Below, one piece after another: positions 1 through 10,000 of a stretch of DNA of 64,000 bases (its first letter is position 1; every line of letters starts with the position of its first letter). The translations under genes were made by a program, and so were the position numbers. The DNA comes from Symbiodinium natans. Taxonomy: Eukaryota > Sar > Dinophyceae > Suessiales > Symbiodiniaceae. A model generated the notes under the pieces. That model saw only the letters and a list, made by a program, of their open reading frames with translations. It did not search any database and was not told the DNA's origin. The stretch spans positions 412,850 through 476,849 of the forward strand of contig CAJNDS010002345.1 in the NCBI GenBank assembly GCA_905221605.1, in the 5' to 3' direction.

Positions 1-308
1 CCTGCTGTCGACGGCGGACCGGACGGTCCCGCCGGGCGGGACCCTGGTGCCGTAGCAGGGACATAGGCAGCACCGGTAGGGACCATGGCCAGCTCCCTAG
101 CCGCGGCGCTGACGTCCACCCGCGGCGGACTGTCGCCTCCAGCGCCCGAGGCCTCAGGGACTAGCTCGGAGTCCTCTTCTTCTTCCTCTTCATCCTCGTC
201 CTCGTCTTCGGCGTCATGGAGGAACTTCATGACTTTCCGCCAGAGAGCCGCCTCTTGCTCTGGCGTAGTGCTGACCCCATCCCGCTTGGACAATGGACGG
301 CTGCCAGT
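1..308 (-). CDS. Second gag copy, 5' fragment, cut by the gap
   Basis: This stretch matches 12178-12488 almost base for base. I see only a few substitutions and one in-frame 3-base indel in the acidic Asp/Glu tract. It is therefore the N-terminal gag region of another copy of the same retroelement, in the same orientation. It runs off the left edge of the window and into the N gap. The differences argue for a second real copy rather than one sequence placed twice, but the adjoining gap means the head-to-tail arrangement could be a scaffolding choice. Confidence 0.85.
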
Positions 309-408
309 NNNNNNNNNNNNNNNNNNNNNNNNNNNNNNNNNNNNNNNNNNNNNNNNNNNNNNNNNNNNNNNNNNNNNNNNNNNNNNNNNNNNNNNNNNNN
401 NNNNNNNN
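309..408. other. Assembly gap of 100 N
   Basis: There are exactly 100 N, the usual placeholder for a scaffold join of unknown size. Reading frames that cross it, including the C-terminal tail of the long minus-strand ORF, are not meaningful. Confidence 0.98.
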
Positions 409-1551
409 CGCGGCTTGGGGCGCCCGCGTGTCGGGAAGATCCGAGCTGGAACTATCTTCCTCGACACCTTCAGGCTCTTGGGCTGCCTCTTCCTCGAGCG
501 AGTCTTCGGCCTCGAGGACATTGGGGCCAGGGACGTTGCGCCTAGGGTACACCTTGGGCTTCGCTGGAACGATCGAAGTCTTAGGAGTTTGTGAAGCGCC
601 CCCTTTGACCTTAGGCGCGGCCTTAGGAGGGGTAACAGGTTGGGCGGCCCCCGCGGCCATGACACGACCCGCAGGGGCCAGCACAACCGTCGAGGAGCTC
701 GCCGCGCCACTGCTGGCCGCAGCAGCTTGGGACGCTTGGACCGTGCCCAGCTTCGGTCCTCGCCCCAACGGCGGGTGGGGGCCCGCACTGGTGTCGCCTA
801 AGCTCCTTAGGTCGACATGCTGGATCAACCGATCCACTTCCAACTCAGCTATCAAGACTGAGTAGACAGGCGAGCCTTTGGGGAGTGCCCAGATGCGGGA
901 AATGCCGGTGGCTCTAATCTGGCCAGTAAGGGCCACCCCATCTGCTCCAGCATAGATGGGCACTCCGGCGTCCCGCAGGACCGCCAGCCGGACCTCGACT
1001 ATGCAAGTCGATCCGCGGCGGAACCCGCGCCTTCTGTCCTCCCACTGCGTGGGGCAGTGACCTAGGACGTAGTGCACCCCGAGGCGGCCTCCCGGCCCGC
1101 CGCCGGGGACCAAGCCATTCTGGATCATGCTTGGCACGACATGCAAGTCCGTGCCGTGCCACATGGCCGGGCCATACCGATATATGAGATCGTTGATGGC
1201 CGTCTCACTTAGGCCCTCCATCATGAACCCCATCGGATGGCCACAATCGGCCGAGTGGCCTTGAAAGGCACGCAGGAAACCAGCGTGCGAGGTATCCAAC
1301 CTCGGTTTCCGCTGGTTGGCGTCGTGCGCAACCGCCTGGTTGTACTGGTTGATGGTGATGCCGAGTTGTTCGATCAACTCATCAACCGGGTAGAGGCCGC
1401 CCGGACCGAACCGGCCTCTACAACCACCTTCGCCGTGCCGCATGCATCGGACTAGCATGCGCTGCACGTCGTCGATCGAGGGCGAGCCCTTTCGGCCCTT
1501 AAGGCCTGGGCTCTTGCTCTTGCCCCTGCCCTTCGATCCTCCTCCACCCAT
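409..1551 (-). CDS. KptA/Tpt1-like RNA 2'-phosphotransferase ORF in the retroelement 3' region
   Basis: From ATG 1551 a Gly/Lys/Ser-rich leader (MGGGGSKGRGKSKS) is followed by a domain matching the KptA/Tpt1 family. That family removes a 2'-phosphate from RNA onto NAD+. Visible motifs in order are CMRHGEGG (1431-1449), VDELIEQLG, FLRAFQGHS (about 1251-1270), WHGTDLHVVPSMIQNGL (about 1141-1161), GGRLGVHYVLG and ADGVALTGQI. All four catalytic-type residues, Arg-Arg-His-Arg, appear to be present. The tail is Pro/Glu/Ser-rich and runs into the N gap, so the C-terminus is unknown. The frame is continuous with ORF2, so it could be a fusion, but the ATG and the composition break just upstream favour a separate start. 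No copy lies between the relict leader and gag at the other end, so it belongs to the element's 3' side. A captured host gene is the alternative. Confidence 0.75.
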
Positions 1552-4500
1552 CGCGGCACTGAGGCCCGCGGCTTTGCTGGACCTCCGACGGGCGAGGAAA
1601 ACCTGACGCGCCCTCGAGCGGCCAGGACACGGCCCGCTGCAAGGGGCCGGTGTGCAGTAGTGGTAGGCAGCCGCTCCCGCGCGGCCAGGGCACGGCCCGC
1701 AGCGGGGCCTTGTGGTTGACCACGAAGGTCCGGGCGACCGATTGGTCGCTCCCGCGCGGTCTGGTCGCGACCCGCAGCGGGGCGCAGTGCACAGGCACGA
1801 ACGCGGGGAGGGACTACCTACCCTAGGCTCTACAACACACTTGAACCGCTGCGGCGGGGGTTTGGGGAGTTTCCTTAAGGTCTGGGCTCTAAGGCTTCTA
1901 CGGCTTCTGCTTCGACCTTGGACCGAACCTCTAGGCCTGCTTGCAAAACACTGGCTGCGAGACAGACGAACGAAGCTGCACGCGACGAACGACGAAAAAT
2001 CCTTCTGCCCGCAGACCGGCGACCTGGGAAACGGCCCGCCCCAAAAACACCCGCCCTGAACACAGAAACACCCGAACAGCCCCAACATCCTGAGCATCAG
2101 AACGCGCGTGGGGTGATTCTGGTCTGAGCGCACCGCGTCATGGTTCGCGCGCTTGGTGTTGTGCGCACCGCGAACGCCTAAGGCTTCAAGAGCAGACGAC
2201 GCGCTCTGCGGAGCCGCGACTGCCCCCTTGGCGCACGCTTCGCGCACCGCCCCCTCGGCTTGGGCATCAGTGAAAAACTGCCCATCAATGACCCTACCCG
2301 TCCTAACAGTAAGATCATCCACGTAGGCTATCCACTCCTTAGTATACTTAAGGCGCCTACCTCTGCCGGGGGCATAGGCCCTATCAACCACAAAGTTGAA
2401 ATCATCTGGGCCGTTAATCGGGCCAAAGGTGAGGCCGACAGGGAGATATTTCCCTGATCTTGCCACAATGGCCAACACCTCGCGAGCACGCTTGGTGTTC
2501 CTAATTTGATTAAACCCACTAACCGCATCCACGAAGGTATACCAAACCGAACCTACTGCGGCGGCGAGCACATCGCTACCCCGCCGACAATAGTACGTGG
2601 AGCGCTTAATTCGGGCATTCACACGGCGGTAGTCAACCACCAAGCGTCGCTTCCTATGCCGCTTGTAGCTGGGCATTTCCTTGGTCGGAAACGGCGCAGA
2701 TCCCCAAGCCGAGCTGCCGCGGATCAACTGACCCCGCTTGCATTCTTCTTCAAGCTTGTCGTCGACCCATTGCGCGGACTCGCCCCTCAGACTGTGAGGC
2801 TGGGACGAGACCGGCGGCCCGGTGGGGATGCAGTCATGGGCGAACTTCCTGACCGTGGTCCTGGTGGTGTCCTCCACCCAGAACCCAGCGGCCTTTCGCC
2901 GTATGACCTCCCTGACGGCTGCGATGTCAGCATCGGTCAGCCCTGGTCTGGTTGGTCCAGGCTCGATCTTCAAACCCGACCATACGAGGTCTCTATAGGC
3001 CTCGGTGCGCCTAGGATCCTCCGCGACCTTCTCGCCCGCAAGAGCATAGACCTCAAGGTCAGCCCGGACGGAATCCCAGTCCTTGGCGTCCGCCTTGGTT
3101 CGCCAAAACGCTTCCTTCTCAGCGGCATACTTATCCACCTCCTTATCCAGCTCCGCACGCTCTGCTGGCGTGAGGTCCTCGCCCGAGCGCACGTCCGGGA
3201 GGGGAACGACTGGAGAGGGCTGTGGCGCAGCCGCGGCGCTATCAGCACCCGCAGTGGCTGGAAAGCTTTCAACTGCAGCGGTGCACAGCTCTTCTGCGCC
3301 CCTCAGACCAAGGTCCTGGAGCGATGCGCAGAAAGCCGCCCCTATGAGGTTGTAGTCGGCTTGCGCGCGCCCAACGTGCTTGTGCTGCACTGCGCCTAAC
3401 GCATCCGGCCTACTACACCTCAAACCTACCGATTCTAAGCTGAAATCGGCGAGCCACAGGGCCCCGCTCTCAACGAGGTTGCCGCGGCCACTGGCCCGCG
3501 CGAACTGGCATATGTCAGCCCGCACGAACGCCCAAGGCCAGCGTGGCTCTGCGAGCGTCCCAAACAAGGCGCCCCACTCCTCTAGCCGCCAGGGTTCCCA
3601 CTCGCCTTTTTGTGCCTGCAAATGCAGCGCGACGTGGGCGCCCGCGCGCGTGCGTTCCTGCGCACACCGGACGACTAGCTGAAGGAAAGCTCGGGGCACG
3701 TTCTTGCCCTCAAGCCCAATCACGAGCACCTTCGGCTCTGTGCGCAAGACAGCGCCGCTAATTGCCTCTAAGTGCCCTTCTGCAGCCAGGTTCCAGGTGA
3801 TCCCGTAGGCCTGCTTGCCTTGCACAAAAGCCGGAACCACCCTGTACCCGTGCCTCCTAGCCGCGTCGGAAACGACCGCGTCACCCCAAGCAACCTCTAA
3901 GACATCGGCAACCCCACCAAGGAAATACTGCCGGAACCAACTTTCGACAGCACCCGACTCTGGGGAAGCCCTAGGCTGCAACACGCGGGGTTCCGCGACC
4001 AAGAGGTCCGCGAGGGCCTCTTGGATCGAGAGCACACTCGTGCTGGCGCGAGACGCCCTCTCGAGCGTCCTGTCCTGCAACGAGTACGCTCCCTTATCCA
4101 ACTTTCTGGCCGAGGCTGCAGCAAGCACGCCGTCGCGGTTTAGGTCGATCTTAGAAATGATCTCCCTAACGGAAACCGCTTCGTGGGCCGGACGAGTCCC
4201 CTCTGAAAGCGTGAGCGCACCGTCCTCGGCGATGTATGCAAGCCGCCATTTGACGCGAACCCCGCTGGCGTCGGGGAGATAGCGGTGCACGCCGACCTGC
4301 GCACGGGCAGCATCTACCTGCGTAACCCGCCCTAACCTGCACACCTTAGGGCCTCCACCTACACCCCGATAGGCAATGCGGTCGCCAAGGCGGAGGACGA
4401 AGTCCCTCCCGCGCCTGGTCAGCGTGAACTCCACTTGCTTGGCGTCGCCTTGAACCTGTTGCCCTAAGCTGGGGCGAGACGAGCCGTCCCCGCCGGTTCC

Positions 4501-7059
4501 ATCGTCCTCAAAGACGACCGGCTCGCGGGATTCCGCGCCATCTGCATCCGCAGGAACAAGAATGCAGTCTTCTGCGTGCGCCTCCATCGGGCCGCGCCGG
4601 GCGGAAGAAGTACCCCCCGACTCCATCGACACGGGCTCCAAGGTGAGCCTGTGGCCCTTGACTTCCAAAACGCGCCAGGGGCCGGTCAGACCCGGTTTCC
4701 AAGGCACACGCCCCGCCCCCTCTGAACGGGCCCTCGGAGCATTCCAGACCACTCGGTCTCCTGGCTTAAGGTCCACAGTGCGCCTATGGCGATTTGCAAG
4801 TTTCGCCCGCGCTTCTGAAGACCGCGTCCAGTGCTCTCGGACCGCAGCAGCTAGTTCCGAGAACTGCTTAAACTGGCTCCGAGCCCAATCAGAGATGGGT
4901 TCGAACTGCAAGGCGTCTCGCAGGACGTCCTTTTCAAGTGGTAGAGCGAGCGACCAGCTCCGCTCTAGGTCCCTCGGGGTATACCCGTGGGGTCCCGGAG
5001 TGTTATCTATGACGTACTCCGCCACCACGAGCCAATCCGACCAAGCTTCGGAAAGGGAGGCGCCGACTTGCCTGACGACCGCCCCCAGCACCTTTTGAAC
5101 TTCTTGGTGGACTCGCTCGTTTGCGCCCAACTCACAAGGCCTCAAGGGCGCGCTGAACCGCCACTCGGTCCCAAGCATAGCGCTGAGTTCTGCCATGAGC
5201 GCATTCTTGAACTCTGGCCCTCTATCCGACCTGATGAGGCTCGGGATCGTCCTGCTGCGAAGCACACAGCGCACGAACGCCCTCCTGACTTCAGCATGAG
5301 TCAGAGACCTCATGGGCTCAAGGAGGACAGCATGACTGAGGCAATCGAAGTACGTAAGCGAGTACCTATGCCCCTCCCTGTCCTCTCGGTTCGGACCTTC
5401 ACAGTCCACGCTGACTTCCTGCCAGCATGTCTCGGCGCCACATTTGACCGCACGAGCTTCAACCTTCGTCGGTCGAGAGCGGCCTTTAATGCAAGCGAGA
5501 CATTTGGCGACCCAGGTCCGCACATCTTTCTCTAAGTCGGGCCACCAGACTGCCCTCTCTAGCAGCTTAACCGTAACCTCAGCAGACCTATGGGCCCCAA
5601 GGACTCCACAGTGAACCGAATTGTAGCAAGCGCGGCGCCAGGTCACCCCATTCGCGCCCGCAGCCCCGTTGGGAACCACTGGGACAACGACGGTTTGACC
5701 CGTCCTGAGGGTCACCTCGCGCTCGAGCAACCCGTCTCCGGATATCACCATTGGCGGCTCTGGCTTGCGAATCGAGCCCGCCAATGAGGGATCGCGGCGC
5801 TGACCCTCGTACCACGCCGTACGAAGGGATCCCGTGACTCGGAACTCCGAAATGTTCGCCGCGTCCCTTGCCTCGACCGCAAGCTGTTCACGACGATTTT
5901 CGTCCTCCCCCGCGATCAGGCTCAAAGACGGAACACCGCCCTTAAACTCGACCTTGACCTTGGTTGAGGAATGGTCCCAAATGCACAGGATGGGGCTATG
6001 GCTAACGAGCTCTAGAACCACTGCAGGGCCCTTGTGCTCTTCACCCATAAACGCCAAAACTCTACCCTTCAGCTTGCGCTCATTGGCATTCTTCCCGCGA
6101 CTGATAGCGCCCGCGGTCCAATGCCCTTCTACGCCCCCGTTGGACGAAGAGAATTGAGCAAGGACCCTTGACGCCTGCAGGGTAGAACTGCGGGGATCCG
6201 AAGCTGCTTCTCCGGTTGCCCGCCAGCCAATGACCTGAGTAACCCTACCCACCAGGGCTATCAGCTTGCCGAAGGAGGGGTCTAAGGCAACCTCTTTACC
6301 ATTAGACCTCCAAAGCACTTCACACTGCTCATTCACGACATGTCTGTGGCCGTGCCAGTTCACCACTGACGACCAATGCATGACGATGTCGCCCTGAACC
6401 ACGTTCAGGGGCGAGCAGTTGTGCCCCGCCACCACAGCACCATCTTCTCTAACCACCCATGTGGTCCAGTAAGGCTTCACATCGCCCCACTTGGAAAGAT
6501 CCTTGTGCTGGGAGCCGAGGCTGAGCTTCATGGAATGGCTCTTCTTCCACATCTTCCCACTCAACATGCCGTATGCAGTGGGAACTGGAGCATCTTTGGG
6601 CGTAGTCCTAAACCCTACCGCCCATTGCTGGATGGTTGAGGACCTAACCCTAACCAAACCTCCTGTCCTATCCAAAGTTGCAAGGACGGAGTTGACCTCT
6701 AGGCCCACCTCATGGGCCTCAAGGTCGCCCTCAAGCGGAGGTTCGGGCTCCTCCCGCTCGGCTATCTCTACCGAGGTATCGACTGCTTCTTTCTCGATGC
6801 AGGCGGGGCAGCGAGAAAACAGGTAGGTCCGCTTGCCGCAGATGCACAGACCCTCATGGTCCCAGAGGGGTCGTGACGGTTCGTCCAGCATCCCTCTAAT
6901 GCTGGCATCATCGATGGAACGAACCGCGTCCAGCCTCAAGGACCGCAGAACCTCCGCCCCCAATGCCTGCTTCCCTACGATCCCAAAACCTCGCAGGGGC
7001 CTTGCTGCGTGCGCCAAAGGCGTGGCCGCACCGCCCAGATAGCCTTGATGCCTGCCCAA
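1552..7059 (-). CDS. Retroelement ORF2: integrase, Rossmann-like domain, RT fingers/palm
   Basis: This frame is -1 relative to ORF1 and overlaps it by at least 85 bases, so it may be made by -1 frameshifting. A zinc knuckle (CIC...CPAC) lies at about residues 72-87. Integrase follows: H2C2 finger from H483, then D552, D612 and E648, exactly D-x59-D-x35-E. A GPY/F-like module has GPW at 793-795. An EF-hand-like DLNRDG loop sits near 970. A segment at about 1045-1190 (DVLEVAWGD, then a YGITWN-like step) resembles a degenerate methyltransferase-type Rossmann fold. The RT fingers/palm come last: RLVVDYRRVN, D1511 (FVDAVSGF) and YVDD with D1581-D1582. After about residue 1640 the reading becomes Arg/Pro/Cys-rich and is probably untranslated DNA that happens to be open. 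Confidence 0.85.
1600..1800. repeat. Imperfect GC-rich repeats before the KptA-like ATG
   Basis: Three degenerate copies of a unit around GCGCGGCCAGGGCACGGCCC followed by GCAGCGGGGC lie at about 1615-1650, 1677-1712 and 1752-1785. On the minus strand they sit directly upstream of the KptA-like start. Their position suggests a leader or promoter of that ORF or a remnant of a terminal repeat, but that is inference. Confidence 0.6.
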
Positions 7060-10000
7060 GCTTCTCCTACAGCCCTGGCTTCCTTGCGCTGCAGGTTCCT
7101 TGCTTGGAGCGTGAGCTCAACAACCAAAGGCCACCTAAGGACGGCTGTGACAAGCCCGCCTTGCCCTAGTCCTTCGAGGAACTGCGGACGAAACCCCGAA
7201 GCTTCCCTAAGAACCTTGGCACACGAAGTAAGCAAGTCGACCCTGATCCGCTTGATCTTCTTGGTCCCTGCGAGCCTGCCGGCCCCGCAATCAAAATGCG
7301 AGGCAAGCCCGTCGGTATCCTCAAACGGACCCCAACAACCCCTGACGGCCACAGAAACTCCAGGGAGGCTCGCTTGAAAGACGCGCCTGATTTCAGTCAG
7401 CTCTGCGTCCTGCTCTTTCCAACGTGCGTAGTCAAAGACAACCATGACGCGCACCGGAAGGGCTGCGACGACGCACATCGGCACAGCCGCGGCCTGGACA
7501 CGGCCCGCAGGCTCTGGGACGGCGTCGTTGCCGACCGCCCAGGGCACGGGTCCGTCACCCTCAGTACCCTCTCCGAGGTACTGGTCCAGGTCGAAACCTC
7601 GGAGTTGGCCCGAAAGGCCCTCGAGATCTTTCGTCCTCGCCGCAAGGAGCGCATCCCGATCCTTGGGATTGCGGCTAAAACTGTCACCCAGCGTCGCTGA
7701 GCGACCGCTAAGGCTCCTTATTTCGGACCCATCCATAAGGATTTCCGCAACCCACCGGACGAGTTTCGGATCCATTCCGATGTCCGACGTTTGCGCTCGG
7801 GTAAGGTTGGCATGATCTGTCCAACACAGAGTCCGAATAGAGCCAAACATGCGGCGTGTCGCCCGCTTTACCTCGAGCTGGGCAAACGCCTCCTGTATCA
7901 AGGGCGGCCAGTTCTGCTGCGCGGGGGTCAAGCTCTTTGAGTGCGTCATAAGCACTTTGAGCTGACTCAAGTCACGCGTCATCTGCACGACGCTGCCCCC
8001 TACCGCGATGCCCGACGCATCCGCGATCTGCTCAAGGGGACACGACCCATCCGCAGCAGAGGCCTCATCGAAGGTAGCCAAATTGATGCGGTTCTGCATC
8101 ATGCGCTTAATCGCTTTAAAGGCTTTGCAACCCTCGGTGGCGGCTGAGCCCAGCCCGCCTTCAGGAAAGACGGCGCCTGGCTTCTGCCACTGCCCTAAAA
8201 TCTTGGCTGCGTGCCCATACTCAACAGGCAGGTAGCCGCGCAACCAATTTGCGCAACCCAAAAATTGCTGAATGTGAAGCTTCTCCCAGAGCGGGGGAAA
8301 GTCAATCACCGCCTGACAACGCTCTTCGTCAGGCGAACTCCCGTCCCGCCCAATGTTGTGTCCTAGGAGTTTACCTTTGGAGACACAAACTTCGGCTTTG
8401 CTAATCCCAAAAGAGAACCCAAACAAGAATGACTTGTCTAGGAAACCCTCTAAGGAAACGAGGTGGTCGAGGAGGTGCGGGCACGCCTTAGGGTGCCGGG
8501 CGCGCATATCTGCCGCGAGCTGCTCATAATAATAGTCCGTCGGAGGCTCTTCTATCATCTTGTCGATATCCCAGCTCTCCACGATATGATAGCTCGGGCA
8601 GCGCGCCGTATCGACCGCGTCTGCTGGGCGCACAGCGTCACTTGCGCCTCTTCCAGCCGTGGCCGATCCCTCACGCCAGCCAGCCCAGCGTGGCCCCTTG
8701 CGCGTCCTAAAGACCGCGAGGCGTTCGGTGACGGGAACCTCATCGCTGCACGCAACGCTTTCCGCCACACGCAAATCCCTCGTGTCCCAAAGACGCCACG
8801 CCTCACCTGCGCGCTGAAGCAAGCACGTTTCGTAAGGCGCCTTCTCGACCGCCACGGTCCCAAGGTCCTTCTGCGCAGGGCGCCTACCCCACACAGACGC
8901 GTAACCACCTGGCGCCTCCCACCAGCTGTCGACGCTTGGAAGGTGGTCCAAGCAAGTAAGCACTCCAGGCTCCTCAACAGGGCGCCCAACCGGGCCGCTC
9001 CCGCTCCACACCGAAGCGAGAACAGTCACCGCAGCAAGGACCGATAACACACCGATCCTGGCGCCGGTACGCAGCCGCCCAAAGGACCGCGCGCACGAGG
9101 AACAACCTTGGAAGCTTCTTGCCGCGGCCCTGGACGCGGACCCGCAAGCAAAGCACGGGTCATGGTCAACCGAAGCAACGGCGACCCCACAATCCGCACA
9201 TGCTTGCGGAGACGGCTCCGACTCGAACACCGTCTCAATCGCGCCACAACCACAGGCCGCAGTGCTGACGAGGCCGGAACGCACTTCCGCAACAACCTCG
9301 CCCGGCTGGAGAGAGTGGTCACACTCTTGGGCTGCAAGCAAAACAAACCCTTTACCCTCTCCTGTGGGCCAGAGACCTGGCACAGCCTCGACCCCACACT
9401 CAACCGGAAGCACAACCTCGGACAGGGATCCCTCCGCGGAGACTCCTGACTCCCGCGCGACCGGCACCAGCACCCCATCGCCTGGCGAGAGCTCGAGCGG
9501 CTCTTCCCCGTCATAGCGGAGGAGCTCCCGACTTCCGCCCCCAGGCTCGGTGCATGACGCGTCGTCCAGGCTAGACAACCGCGCCTCAAAGGCATAGGCC
9601 CTGTCCTTCCGAGTCCTACTGTGATCCTCACATCTGGGCATCCTGATTCCCAGCGTGTCGAGGACATGAAAGTCGGGACCCGGCCTGAATCCCAAGCCCA
9701 TCCTTCCGGCGCAGTCCAGCGCTCTGCCGCCAAGGATGAGTCCGTGCCAATCGGACGTCCCTCTGGCAGCGATTTTGCATCGCACGAAAATCTCTGTGTT
9801 GGGGCGACAGTCGTCCGCCGTTTTGCCTTCCAGCAGCGTGACGCGCAGGACTGCTGCCCCTTTCAGAGGAACCGGGGCTCCCGAAGCTATGCCATGCACA
9901 TATTCGGGGTGGACCCACTTCTCAAGTCTCACGACCGGGAAGCCAGGATCCTCAGTGCCGATCCCCAGCTCTGCAGCCCGGTTCATCATGCCCACCACGA

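Noticed and set aside
214-408. The C-terminal end of the 2281-codon minus-strand ORF, running through the N gap into the left gag copy
   Set aside because: The gap has unknown length and the residues beyond it are in a different frame from gag, so the end is an artefact.
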